A stretch of DNA of 64,000 nt, from positions 2,170,001 to 2,234,000 of the forward strand of contig NZ_PHHD01000001.1 of assembly GCF_002813445.1 (NCBI RefSeq), written 5' to 3'. This document shows positions 30,579-39,699 of the stretch, piece by piece. The stretch's first letter is position 1; each line of letters starts with the position of its first letter. The translations under genes were made by a program, and so were the position numbers. A model generated the notes under the pieces. It was not told the origin of the DNA, did no database searches, and was given only the letters and a program-made list of their open reading frames with translations. Source of the stretch: Pseudomonas tolaasii NCPPB 2192 (GTDB taxonomy: Bacteria > Pseudomonadota > Gammaproteobacteria > Pseudomonadales > Pseudomonadaceae).

Positions 30579-30657
30579 TGTGGGAGCTGGCTTGCCTGCG
30601 ATGGCGGTGTATCAGCTACACCGGGTCGTCTGCATCGCAGGCAAGCCAGCTCCCACA
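30579..30657. repeat. REP inverted pair (type A)
   Basis: Inverted GAGCTGGCTTGCCTGCGAT units between urtA and urtB. A hairpin after the binding-protein gene is a common way to stabilise its mRNA relative to the permease part; that role is inferred. Confidence 0.9.
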
Positions 30658-30661
30658 GGGC

Positions 30662-31927
30662 TTAGTTGCTCTTGACGGCGTAATCCGGCTTCTTGTCATT
30701 GCCCGGAATGTAAGGGCTCCACGGTTGGGCGCGGATCGGTTTTTCGGTCTGCCATACCACCGAGAACTGCCCGTCAGACTGGATCTCGCCGATCATCACC
30801 GGCTTGTGCAAGTGGTGGTTGGTCTTGTCCATTTCCAGGGTGAAGCCCGACGGCGCGGCGAAGGTCTGGCCGGCCATGGCTTCGCGCACTTTGTCGACAT
30901 CGGTGGACTTGGCTTTTTCAACTGCCTGCGCCCACATGTGGATGCCCACGTAGGTGGCTTCCATCGGGTCGTTGGTCACGGCTTTATCCGCACCCGGCAG
31001 GTTGTGGGCCTTGGCGTAGGCTTTCCAGTCCGCGACGAATTTCTTGTTCACCGGGTTCTCCACCGACTGGAAGTAGTTCCAGGCGGCGAGGTTGCCCACC
31101 AACGGCTTGGTGTCGATGCCGCGCAGTTCTTCTTCACCCACGGAGAACGCCACCACTGGGACGTCGGTGGCTTTCAGGCCCTGGTTGGCCAGCTCTTTGT
31201 AGAACGGCACGTTGGAGTCGCCATTCACGGTGGAGATCACCGCAGTTTTGCCGCCGGCCGAGAATTTTTTGATGTTGGCCACGATGGTCTGGTAATCGCT
31301 GTGGCCGAACGGGGTGTAGACCTCTTCGATGTCTTTGTCCGCCACACCTTTGGCGTGCAGGAACGAACGCAGAATCTTGTTGGTGGTGCGCGGGTACACG
31401 TAGTCGGTGCCCAGCAGGAAGAAGCGCTTGGCGCCGCCGCCTTCTTCGCTCATCAGGTATTCCACCGCAGGGATGGCTTGCTGGTTCGGCGCGGCGCCGG
31501 TGTAGAACACGTTTGGCGACATTTCTTCACCTTCGTACTGCACCGGGTAGAACAGCAGGCCGTTGAGTTCTTCGAACACCGGCAGCACGGATTTGCGCGA
31601 CACCGAGGTCCAGCAACCGAACACCACGGCGACCTTGTCCTGGGTCAGCAACTGGCGGCCTTTTTCAGCGAACAGCGGCCAGTTGGACGCGGGGTCGACG
31701 ACCACCGGTTCGAGCATCTTGCCGTTCACCCCGCCCTTGGCGTTGATCTCGTCGATGGTCATCAGCGCCATGTCTTTAAGCGACGTTTCGGAGATGGCCA
31801 TGGTGCCGGACAGCGAGTGCAGGATGCCGACCTTGATGGTCTCGGCGGCCTGCACGGTCCAGGTCAGGCCCATGGCGGCAATGGATGCCGAAAGAGTGAA
31901 AGCCTTGATCAAGCTGCGACGCTTCAT
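30662..31927 (-). CDS. urtA: Urea ABC transporter substrate-binding protein UrtA
   Basis: A 421-residue periplasmic binding protein. The N-terminus MKRRSLIKAFTLSASIAAMG is Tat-like (twin Arg) and ends with a probable cleavage after VQAA. The mature part has the type-I binding-protein fold (IKVGILHSLSGTMAISETSLKD, VFGCWTSVSRKSVLPVFEELNGLLFYPVQYEG, LLGTDYVYPRTTNKI) typical of urea receptors. First gene of the urt-ure series; GGAG lies 8 nt before ATG 31927, and a sigma54 promoter with NtrC-like sites lies upstream. Confidence 0.96.
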   Translation of the reverse strand: MKRRSLIKAFTLSASIAAMGLTWTVQAAETIKVGILHSLSGTMAISETSLKDMALMTIDEINAKGGVNGKMLEPVVVDPASNWPLFAEKGRQLLTQDKVAVVFGCWTSVSRKSVLPVFEELNGLLFYPVQYEGEEMSPNVFYTGAAPNQQAIPAVEYLMSEEGGGAKRFFLLGTDYVYPRTTNKILRSFLHAKGVADKDIEEVYTPFGHSDYQTIVANIKKFSAGGKTAVISTVNGDSNVPFYKELANQGLKATDVPVVAFSVGEEELRGIDTKPLVGNLAAWNYFQSVENPVNKKFVADWKAYAKAHNLPGADKAVTNDPMEATYVGIHMWAQAVEKAKSTDVDKVREAMAGQTFAAPSGFTLEMDKTNHHLHKPVMIGEIQSDGQFSVVWQTEKPIRAQPWSPYIPGNDKKPDYAVKSN

Positions 31928-31989
31928 GGTGCGATCTCCGATACCGATGTTTTGTTATGGGTGGCAGATGAGGGACGTTGCAGAGGTGA

Positions 31990-32006
31990 TAGCAAGGGGT
32001 GTGCCG
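31990..32006 (-). promoter_or_regulatory. Sigma54 (RpoN) promoter for the urt-ure cluster
   Basis: On the minus strand CGGCACACCCCTTGCTA fits TGGCACG-N4-TTGCW, with the invariant GG and GC spaced by 10 nt. The predicted transcript start is near 31980, leaving a 5' leader of about 53 nt before urtA. Confidence 0.7.
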
Positions 32007-32059
32007 AACTTATCCAACCCTGATTGCCAAGGGCTCGATAAACCTGTGTGCCGATTTAC

Positions 32060-32076
32060 TGCACCAATGTGGCGCC
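32060..32076. promoter_or_regulatory. NtrC-like binding site upstream of urtA
   Basis: TGCACCAATGTGGCGCC matches the NtrC dyad TGCACCA-N3-TGGTGCA except near the right end. It is centred about 88 bp upstream of the predicted start of urtA transcription, a normal enhancer distance. A second site with only a good right half (TGGTGC) is at 32102-32118. Together with the sigma54 promoter this indicates nitrogen-limitation control. Confidence 0.6.
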
Positions 32077-32218
32077 CGATTTCGGCGGCGGGGCACGACG
32101 ATGTGCAGTTGTGGTGCTGCGGGGCGACCATTATTTATCTACCGGTCGGGCGTGGCTCTTCACTCCGAGAATGAAAGAACCGGGCGCCGTGCCCAGGCTT
32201 TTTTTTTCAGGAGTTTTC

Positions 32219-35200
32219 ATGGCTATCAGATTGTCACGTGAAGAGCGGGCTGCCAGTTCAAACCGGGGAGCTGCCCAACTGCCGCCTTTAAGCCCTGGGT
32301 TTGTGCATGAGGTGGATGCCGCGAACTGGGCCCATCAGGAAATAGGTCAACGACGAGCCGTGGAATACGGCGGGGTTATTGTGCGAGACCCCGCAGGCCT
32401 GTATTTCGCTACCCAGCCGGTGGCGGGCGAGGGTATGCAGTTTGATTTACGCACGGTTGTGGGGATCGGTGCCGATGGTCGTTATCTCCAGCCGCCAGGG
32501 TACACGTGCGTTGCGACCTACCATTCGCACCCTGCACAGCACGCGCTGATTCTTCAGAAGAACCGCAGTTTTGATGAGCGCATGGCCAAGGCATTTCTGG
32601 GGTTTCTGTCCGGTGCGGACTTTTATCGGGATGTGCATGATCGAGATTTCTTCCCTTCCTCCTACCTGTCCGGGCCAGATGGTTCACTGATCCGACACAC
32701 GCCCACGGGCTCGCCTGCGGAATTCAGTTTTGCCCTGTGGGTGCAGGCCGGAAAACCAGCGAATAACCCTGTGGGGGTGTATGGCGGCTTTGATGAGTTC
32801 ATCAAGAAAATTTCAACGTTCGGCTCACTGAGTCTGATTGTGCCCACAGCTCTCTGGGGCGGCTCTAGAGGTCGAATACCCGCTGACTGGAAGGTTTTTG
32901 AACCCTTTTCGTCGACTGCGGTGACTGAGCAGCCCTTGTTCACAGCCGTCTTTGACCAGGCGCCATTGGCAGTGACGGCCGCGCTGACCTCGCCAACCAC
33001 CTTCGCATCGGAACCGCGAATCGGCATGGTGCTCAAGCACCTCAGTCAAGAACGTTACATAGCAACGGTTGCCTCGCCCAAACAGGAACCGTTGTTTTCG
33101 CTTGATGCGATGTTTCCGGCCGGGCCGGATGGGCAGCCGCGCTTGCCCGTCGGGTACCGCCTGGATGCTCTCTATTTCAGCGATTGGTATGAGGCAGGCG
33201 AAGTTGCCGCGAGAGAAAACTGGTTGGCCAGTGCGTTCTTCTCTCCTGCCCAGATAGTGGCCGCTGTCCTTCAGGGGCAACGAACTTCAGGGCTGCAGAA
33301 TCCTGGTCGTGGCCTGGACCTCTACATGAAAGCTTCTGACCAATCGTTGCTCAAACTCAAAGTGCCTTCAGCCACGCTTGCCACTTCGTTGTTCAAGTTC
33401 GACAGTGAGGGGGTGATCAGCGATAACGGGGCGCAGGCGGCGCTTGCAGACGGCACCCTGACACCGCGCAACTTTGTGCGCAGGGTGATCAATGACACCG
33501 CGTTGTGGGTGGTTCAGGCGGGCGAGTTGTGGCGTGATGTCGGGCAAGTACACCGGCAATCTGCGCTCCTGGCGCTGACGCCTTCCATTGCCTTGAGCGG
33601 CGCATTTGTGTCCTCCCGCGACGCGGCGCTGCATGCCCATGAACAAATCGGCAACCGGCGCGCCCTCTATTACGGCGGGTATGTACTCAAGAAAGCCGAC
33701 GGCTTTTTTGTGATAACGCAGCCACTGCAGACCCTTGATCATCCATTTGCGTCCACGTTGTTTTTTCCAGTGGGCGGGCAAGGACCGTTGATTCCACCGG
33801 AGTCCTATGAGCTGCATGCGCGCTATGGTTCCCACACGGCGCTGTCGATGGTTGATCCAGCATGGGTGCGGCGACGAAATTGGACCCAGGATGAAGCACT
33901 GATCAATCTGCAGGTTTTCTCTGATGAAGAGATCCATTCGATCATCCTGGACAAACGCGTAGCGTACCTGTCCGGGGCCGAAGACTGCTTGCTGGAGTAC
34001 ACGCCGAATCAGTCGCCGCAGGAGCAATTGCTGCTGGCGAACATCAGTGCCGCGGTCGAGAGTCGGCGACTTGGCCGTGGATCCGGGCATGGGGGCATCA
34101 AACCGGCCGATTGGGTCGTCCGACTGGCCGGCGCCGGAGACTTCAAGATTATCCAGGGCAACGCTTTATGGGGACCTCGTGGCGTCGTCTACAGCGACTG
34201 GACGCCCAACTTTGAATATGCACCCAGACTCTCCCCGCCCGACTATGTGTGCTATGGCGCTGTATTTGACAGTGCTGATGAGGCCGCCCGTGACTTGCAC
34301 CAGCGCGTGCATGGCCGCAATCTTCCTGCGCAGGCTTACTTTGCATTCATCTTCAAGCGCCAAGAGAAGTACGTTGCCACTGAAGCGGTTGGCGTGTTTT
34401 TTTCAAATGATTTATTCAAGCTTGGAAGCTTGTTTTCCCGAAAAACCGGCGGCGGGTTCCTGGTACCTGAGGGTTACGAGTTACATGCTCTGTTCAGGTC
34501 ACAGCAGTGGTCGCCACAGGGGTTGAGCGCAGCGAACAAGTGGCTGACGTTGTATTTCCTCGTGCCTGAGGTGATGTACATAACGCTGTATGAAGCGCGG
34601 CGTGATCGGGCGCTCAGCCTGCCGGTTTATTTGTCCATGCTTGATGGTGCGTTGTTGCGGTACGTGCCCTACACAATTGACGTGAAAGCCGGTGGTGAGG
34701 CGGACACGTCGTTGATAAACGCGAGGTCGCAGCTGGATTCCGGTGTAACGATGCCTGTGGACTTTGTCAGAGCGTGGGCGCTGAAGGGGGAGTTGCGGGT
34801 GCTGCGTACGAGCCTGTGCTGGGACATGGCCGGAGATGTTGGCGGGGCGTGGGCCGGTTTTCAGACGATCAGTCCTCGGAGCTTGAGCCCCGCATTTGCC
34901 TCGCCCGATGACGCGGCTCGCCATGCCATGGTTTCTGTAGGCAGGGCATTCAAACGCGCTTATGGGGGCGTCATTCTTAAATTGGTCAATGGCTTGTACG
35001 TCGCGACCGAACCCCTGGTCATGCCCCCTCGTGGAATTACGCTGGACTGGATCTATCCTGATCCGACTGTTTCAGCGGGGCTCTACCCGGGTGGCAGCAC
35101 TATCGTTGCGCGCTACCGGTCTTTGGCGGTTCAGGAAGTCCAACTGTTGCTTTCGACGACTCAAAAGGCTGTGTACCAAAGCATGGTGCCCAGCGATGTA

Positions 35201-36820
35201 CTGGCAAACCTGTTACGCCGAGAAGCGCACATTAAATGTGAATACGTATTGGGGCCGAGCGGCTCGATTCTCAGCTACCAGTTGTCGAACTCTGCGCAAG
35301 AGACGTTATTGAAGGGCCAGCTTGCACCCCTGAACCCCGTTAAAGGTGATTTGGCCGACAACGCGATCGAACAACACATTCGCTCAGGCACGCTGTCGCC
35401 TCAGGATTTTGTCAATGTGGTGGCCAAGGCTGGCGCCTTGCGGGTAGTGGAGGGCGACACGCTGTGGGGAATCCCCAGGACGTTAAAACCCAATTTTGCT
35501 TTGAATCAATACCGAGCGGATCCTCTGGCTATCGTTGCGGTAGCTGCCGACTCTGCGTGCAGCCCTCTATTCACGCGTGCTTTGGACGCCGTAAGGCATG
35601 TGCAGCGTAGCTGGCAACCTCAGGATCACGTTGCGGTCGGTTACGTACTCAAGGCAATGGGCAGGGAACTCTACATGGCGACGCTGCCGCTTGTCAGAGA
35701 GGCCTACGGCAATTTGCGTTCGGTTTTTACGGACGGAAAATTACCTCAGGGCTATATGCTGGACGGTTTTTACCTGTGTGGATCGACTAAGACAATTGCC
35801 CCGGCCGACGATGACATGGCGCGAAGCTTTTTTGCTCCCATGGCTGTTACCAAGGCGCTGGTATTCATCACTTCCCTGCGCAATGGAGGCGTTTTACCGC
35901 TGTACCTGCTTTGCGCAGACGGTGCATTGCTGCGGTATACCGTGCCGAAGACCGCACCCGTTACTGATTGGGCGGCTCAAGTGGGCCATGACTCCTTGCA
36001 ACTGCGCAATGGCTCACTCAGCGTACGGGACTATGTGCGCAGGATGGCGACGATGGGGGCGTTGGAAATTCGGGTGACCAGTGAAGTCTGGAGCCGCAAG
36101 CAGCGTGTCGACGCGCAATGGTGGCCGAAAAGGCCGCCGCATGCTTTCCGTGACGATCCCTACTTTCATTCGTTTTGCGGGCCTCTGTACTTCTATGCAG
36201 ATGACGCTGCGCGCTATGCACAACGGCTGATCGGGCCATTTGCGGGTAAACAGTATCTGGGCGCGATATTGGTACCGCCGCGTTTGTCAGCGTATGTCGC
36301 GATTGATCCTGTGGAAAATCGGCCCGGGTTCGGCGACAGCACGCTTGAGCTGTTGTTCTGGGTCGACCATGCCGGGTTTGATGTGCCGCAGAACAACGTA
36401 TTGCGCAATTACACCATTGCAGCCGTGCATGCCTTTTACAATTCAATACCGTCCACCACCAGCGCGAACACGATCGATACCCGGCTGCTGCCCAATTTTG
36501 CTTCCAGTGAGGATTTGAGAAGCTACCTGTCGGTGGTGTCGAGCAATTCGCCAAATGCCGACGCTGTTTATTTGTCCTGTCGGGGTGGGAGCTTGCTCAA
36601 GTATGTGCCGGCGCTATCGGCCGCAGAGACGACATTGCTCAACGCCCAGCCTGCGGCCTCTCCGAGTGCGCTGGTCAGCCAATTGAGGCGCCTGGGCAGT
36701 CTGTTTGTGCTGGTCAGCGATAACTTCTGGAAAAAACGCGGGCGCCTGGATGACTCCTGGAGCGCCGAGGACCCGGATGCCGGGGAGCCTTGGTATGGCC
36801 GCGCCAAAGACGAGCTTTGA
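32219..36820 (+). CDS. Giant seven-repeat DUF4329-like protein with JAMM-like motif
   Basis: A 1533-residue protein; ATG 32219 has CAGGAG 5 nt upstream, and the open frame before it contains the urtA regulatory sites. There is no signal peptide. It is built of seven diverged repeats starting near residues 28, 238, 461, 675, 891, 1115 and 1321. The usual order in a unit is a DAA..HA...G start, YGG.I....GLYVAT.PL, P.GY.L.A.Y.S, YLS..DGALL.Y.P and an end with LW...(W). Repeat 1 alone keeps YHSHPAQ (His102, His104) and SGAD (Ser131, Asp134), an HxH...SxxD pattern as in DUF4329 and JAMM metalloproteases; repeat 3 has GSH, the rest are degenerate. It may be a secreted enzyme or binding protein; the activity is not known. 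Base use looks AT-richer than in its neighbours. It ends 2 bp from the convergent permease gene. Confidence 0.7.
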   Translation: MAIRLSREERAASSNRGAAQLPPLSPGFVHEVDAANWAHQEIGQRRAVEYGGVIVRDPAGLYFATQPVAGEGMQFDLRTVVGIGADGRYLQPPGYTCVATYHSHPAQHALILQKNRSFDERMAKAFLGFLSGADFYRDVHDRDFFPSSYLSGPDGSLIRHTPTGSPAEFSFALWVQAGKPANNPVGVYGGFDEFIKKISTFGSLSLIVPTALWGGSRGRIPADWKVFEPFSSTAVTEQPLFTAVFDQAPLAVTAALTSPTTFASEPRIGMVLKHLSQERYIATVASPKQEPLFSLDAMFPAGPDGQPRLPVGYRLDALYFSDWYEAGEVAARENWLASAFFSPAQIVAAVLQGQRTSGLQNPGRGLDLYMKASDQSLLKLKVPSATLATSLFKFDSEGVISDNGAQAALADGTLTPRNFVRRVINDTALWVVQAGELWRDVGQVHRQSALLALTPSIALSGAFVSSRDAALHAHEQIGNRRALYYGGYVLKKADGFFVITQPLQTLDHPFASTLFFPVGGQGPLIPPESYELHARYGSHTALSMVDPAWVRRRNWTQDEALINLQVFSDEEIHSIILDKRVAYLSGAEDCLLEYTPNQSPQEQLLLANISAAVESRRLGRGSGHGGIKPADWVVRLAGAGDFKIIQGNALWGPRGVVYSDWTPNFEYAPRLSPPDYVCYGAVFDSADEAARDLHQRVHGRNLPAQAYFAFIFKRQEKYVATEAVGVFFSNDLFKLGSLFSRKTGGGFLVPEGYELHALFRSQQWSPQGLSAANKWLTLYFLVPEVMYITLYEARRDRALSLPVYLSMLDGALLRYVPYTIDVKAGGEADTSLINARSQLDSGVTMPVDFVRAWALKGELRVLRTSLCWDMAGDVGGAWAGFQTISPRSLSPAFASPDDAARHAMVSVGRAFKRAYGGVILKLVNGLYVATEPLVMPPRGITLDWIYPDPTVSAGLYPGGSTIVARYRSLAVQEVQLLLSTTQKAVYQSMVPSDVLANLLRREAHIKCEYVLGPSGSILSYQLSNSAQETLLKGQLAPLNPVKGDLADNAIEQHIRSGTLSPQDFVNVVAKAGALRVVEGDTLWGIPRTLKPNFALNQYRADPLAIVAVAADSACSPLFTRALDAVRHVQRSWQPQDHVAVGYVLKAMGRELYMATLPLVREAYGNLRSVFTDGKLPQGYMLDGFYLCGSTKTIAPADDDMARSFFAPMAVTKALVFITSLRNGGVLPLYLLCADGALLRYTVPKTAPVTDWAAQVGHDSLQLRNGSLSVRDYVRRMATMGALEIRVTSEVWSRKQRVDAQWWPKRPPHAFRDDPYFHSFCGPLYFYADDAARYAQRLIGPFAGKQYLGAILVPPRLSAYVAIDPVENRPGFGDSTLELLFWVDHAGFDVPQNNVLRNYTIAAVHAFYNSIPSTTSANTIDTRLLPNFASSEDLRSYLSVVSSNSPNADAVYLSCRGGSLLKYVPALSAAETTLLNAQPAASPSALVSQLRRLGSLFVLVSDNFWKKRGRLDDSWSAEDPDAGEPWYGRAKDEL

Positions 36821-36822
36821 CG

Positions 36823-37833
36823 TTAACGCTTGCGCATCAACCCGATAAAAAACAACCCGCCGATTGCCGCCGTGGCCACGCCAATCGGCAAATCCTCGGG
36901 GGCGATCAGGGTGCGTGCGGCCACGTCCACCCACACCAGGAACAGGCTGCCGAGCAGCGCGCACACCGGCAATAAGCGCCGATGCTCGGCGCCAACAAGA
37001 CGCCGGGCAATGTGCGGCACCATCAGCCCGACAAAGCCGATGGAGCCGCTGATGGACACCAGCACGCCGGTCATCAACGAGGCGACCAGGAATACTTTCA
37101 AGCGCACAGTGCGGGCGTTCAGGCCGAGGGTCACGGCAGTCTGCTCGCCGGCCATCAAGGCGTTCAACGGCCGGGCCATGCCGGTCAGTACTGCAAGGCC
37201 CAATACGACCGTGGCGGCGGGAATCGCCAGCAGCTCCCAGCGCGCCAGGCCGAGGCCGCCGAGCATCCAGAACATCACCGCCGAGGCTGCGCGATGGTCG
37301 CCCATGAACAACAACAAATTGGCTGCCGCCATCATCACAAACGACACCGCCACGCCGCACAGCAAGAGGCGATCACTCTCCAGCCGCCCATTGCGGCTGG
37401 CCACTGCCAGCACCACCAGCATGCTCAGCAGCGCGCCAATGAAGGCGGCGATGGGCAAAGTCAGCAGGCCCGCAATCTCACCCACATGCAGCACCACGAT
37501 GACTGCGCCGAGGGTGGCGCCGGAGGTCACGCCGAGCAAGTGCGGGTCGGCCAGCGGGTTGCGCGTGACCGCCTGCAACACGGCGCCGATCAACGCCAAC
37601 CCGGCACCCACCAGCGCACCCAGCAGCATGCGCGGTACGCGGATCAACCAGACGATATGTTCCTGCCCGGCCGACCAGCTCACGTCACCCAGGCCAAAGG
37701 CTTTGAACAGCACGATGCGCCACACCACGTCCACCGGCACCCGCGCCGGGCCAAAGCCCAGGGAGATCACGCAGGAGACCAGCAAGACTGCCGCGAGGGC
37801 GGCGAGCAACAAGGCGTAGCGACGGGTGATCAT
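36823..37833 (-). CDS. FecCD-type ABC transporter permease (metal or metallophore uptake)
   Basis: A 336-residue BtuC/FecD-family permease with about ten helices. Typical motifs are WLIRVPRMLLGALVGAGLALIGAVLQAVTRNPLADPHLLGVTSGATLGA near residues 60-110 and GFVGLMVPHIARRLVGAEHRRLLPVCALLGS near 265-295. The start overlaps the binding-protein stop as ATGA. Last gene of the receptor-ATPase-binding protein-permease operon; the substrate is inferred from the upstream Zur-like site to be zinc or a zinc chelate. Confidence 0.9.
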   Translation of the reverse strand: MITRRYALLLAALAAVLLVSCVISLGFGPARVPVDVVWRIVLFKAFGLGDVSWSAGQEHIVWLIRVPRMLLGALVGAGLALIGAVLQAVTRNPLADPHLLGVTSGATLGAVIVVLHVGEIAGLLTLPIAAFIGALLSMLVVLAVASRNGRLESDRLLLCGVAVSFVMMAAANLLLFMGDHRAASAVMFWMLGGLGLARWELLAIPAATVVLGLAVLTGMARPLNALMAGEQTAVTLGLNARTVRLKVFLVASLMTGVLVSISGSIGFVGLMVPHIARRLVGAEHRRLLPVCALLGSLFLVWVDVAARTLIAPEDLPIGVATAAIGGLFFIGLMRKR

Positions 37834-38777
37834 TCGCCGTGGAACCCCTTGGCCAGCGTCTCGACGGCCAGCACGTTATCGATGCCCGGCGTGGCCTGCA
37901 CGTAGGGGATCACGATGAACCGCTGGTTTCTGATCGCGTCCACCGCTTGCAGCGCCGGGTTGTTGAGCAGGAATTGTTCCTTTTGCTCGGCGGTGATTTC
38001 GCTGTAGTCGACGATCACGATCACCTGCGGGTTGCGCTCCACCACGGTTTCCCAATTGACCCGGGTCCAGCTGGCGTCGATGTCGTCGAGAATATTGCGT
38101 CCAACCGCCGCCTCGATCAGCGCCTGAGGCATGCCCAAACGGCCGGAGGTCATGGCGCGGTCTTCTCCACTGTCGTACAGGAATACGCGCGGTTTATCAG
38201 CGGGCAAATCTTTTTGTATGTCGGCCACCTGCGCCTGCATTTGCGCGATCAGCGCGTTGGCGCGGTCTTGCACGTCGAAGATCTTGCCGAGGTTGCGCAG
38301 GTCGTTATAGGTGTCTTCCAGCGTCGCGGCCGGGCGCTTCATCACGAACGCGCAGGACTCGGTCAGCTCATACACATTGATGCCCAGCGGTTGCAGGGTG
38401 GCCGGCGTGAGGTCGCCGCCCACGCGCATGCCGTAATCCCAGCCGGCAAAGAAGAAATCCACGTTGGCGTTGAGCAGGGTTTCCACCGACGGGTACTTGC
38501 TGGCCAACTCCGGCAGGCCGTCGAGGATCTCGGCCATTTCCGGCGTCACGGATTTCCAGCCGGTCACGCCGCTGTAACCGGCCATGTGCGGTTTGAGGCC
38601 CAATGCGAGCATCATCTGGGTCATGTTGATGTCGTGGCTGACCGCGTGCTTCGGCGCTTCCTGAAAAGTCACGTCGCGGTTGCAGCTTTTGACGGTCACC
38701 GGGTAATGGGTGGCTGCGGCGAACGCTTGGGAGGTGCCGAGCAACAGGGCAAGGGCGAGAAGGGCGCGAGGGATCAT
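37830..38777 (-). CDS. Periplasmic metal/metallophore-binding protein
   Basis: A 315-residue type-III (BtuF/FepB-like) binding protein with signal peptide MIPRALLALALLLGTSQAFAA. The mature part has AVSHDINMTQMMLALGLKPHMAGYSGV and VETLLNANVDFFFAGWDYGM, typical of siderophore/B12 receptors. Two cysteines (SCNRDV and ESCAFV) could form a disulfide. It overlaps the permease and ATPase genes by 4 nt each, so the three are coupled. The same gene order occurs beside the cob genes in P. aeruginosa (PA2911-PA2914 from memory). Confidence 0.88.
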   Translation of the reverse strand: MIPRALLALALLLGTSQAFAAATHYPVTVKSCNRDVTFQEAPKHAVSHDINMTQMMLALGLKPHMAGYSGVTGWKSVTPEMAEILDGLPELASKYPSVETLLNANVDFFFAGWDYGMRVGGDLTPATLQPLGINVYELTESCAFVMKRPAATLEDTYNDLRNLGKIFDVQDRANALIAQMQAQVADIQKDLPADKPRVFLYDSGEDRAMTSGRLGMPQALIEAAVGRNILDDIDASWTRVNWETVVERNPQVIVIVDYSEITAEQKEQFLLNNPALQAVDAIRNQRFIVIPYVQATPGIDNVLAVETLAKGFHGE

Positions 38778-39562
38778 GGTTGGGTTATCCAGGTGATTCG
38801 GGGGTAGCCGGACAAGGGATGAGTGTCGATCAGTGCCTCGACGCCGAAAACGTCGCGCAGCAGTTCAGCGGTCAATACTTCATGGGGCGTGCCGCTGGCG
38901 ATGATGCGCCCGTGGTTGATCACGTACAGACGGTCGCAGAACGCGGCGGCCAGGTTGAGGTCGTGGATGCTCGCCAGGGTGCCGATATTCAGGCGTTTGA
39001 CCAGCCTGAGCAGTTCCAGCTGGTAGCGCGGGTCAAGGTAGTTGGTCGGTTCGTCGAGGATCAACAACTGCGGTTGCTGGGCCAGGGCCCGCGCCAGGAT
39101 CACGCGTTGTTTTTCGCCGCCGGAAAGGGTGGCGAACGCATGGTCTTCGAAGCCCTGCATGCCGACGGATTCCAGCGCCTGGCGGATCAGTTGTTGATCG
39201 TGTGGCGTGTCGCTGTCGAACAAGCCTTTGTGCGGCGTGCGGCCCATGGCGACCACCTCGTCCACTCGCAGGCCGAAGGCATCGGGGAACTCCTGTAGCA
39301 CCACCGCGACGCGTTGCGCGCACCATTTGGCGCTTTGTCTCCACACGTTCTGGTGGGCGAGCAATACGTCGCCCTGATCGGGCTGGGTGAACCGGTAGGC
39401 ACAGCGCAACAGGCTGGTCTTGCCGCTGCCATTGGGCCCGATCAGCCCCACAAACTCCCCCGCGCCGACCTGCAGGCTGGCGTCACACAGGTGGAACTGG
39501 TGGCGGCAGTGGCCGTGAACCTGAGGCGTCCAGGTGAGGCGGGTGAGGGTGAGTGAGGTCAT
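38774..39562 (-). CDS. ABC transporter ATP-binding protein (FecE/BtuD-like)
   Basis: A 262-residue ATPase. Walker A is GPNGSGKTSLLRC, the signature LSGGEKQRVILARALAQQ, Walker B LLILDEPTNYLD, and the H-loop is in LASIHDLNLAAAFCD. It powers the FecCD-type permease encoded downstream. The ATG at 39562 lies after a REP pair that separates it from the TonB receptor gene. Confidence 0.93.
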   Translation of the reverse strand: MTSLTLTRLTWTPQVHGHCRHQFHLCDASLQVGAGEFVGLIGPNGSGKTSLLRCAYRFTQPDQGDVLLAHQNVWRQSAKWCAQRVAVVLQEFPDAFGLRVDEVVAMGRTPHKGLFDSDTPHDQQLIRQALESVGMQGFEDHAFATLSGGEKQRVILARALAQQPQLLILDEPTNYLDPRYQLELLRLVKRLNIGTLASIHDLNLAAAFCDRLYVINHGRIIASGTPHEVLTAELLRDVFGVEALIDTHPLSGYPRITWITQP

Positions 39563-39591
39563 TAAAGCTCTCTGATTTAACGCTGTTCAAA

Positions 39592-39682
39592 ATGCGGGAG
39601 CTGGCTTGCCTGCGATAGCAGTGAGTCAGGCGATACACCTTGGCCGGATAGACCGCTATCGCAGGCAAGCCAGCTCCCACAT
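39592..39682. repeat. REP inverted pair (type A)
   Basis: GAGCTGGCTTGCCTGCGATAG and its inverse flank about 45 nt between the TonB receptor stop and the ATPase start. Confidence 0.9.
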
Positions 39683-39699
39683 TGGGTTTGTGTGTTCAG

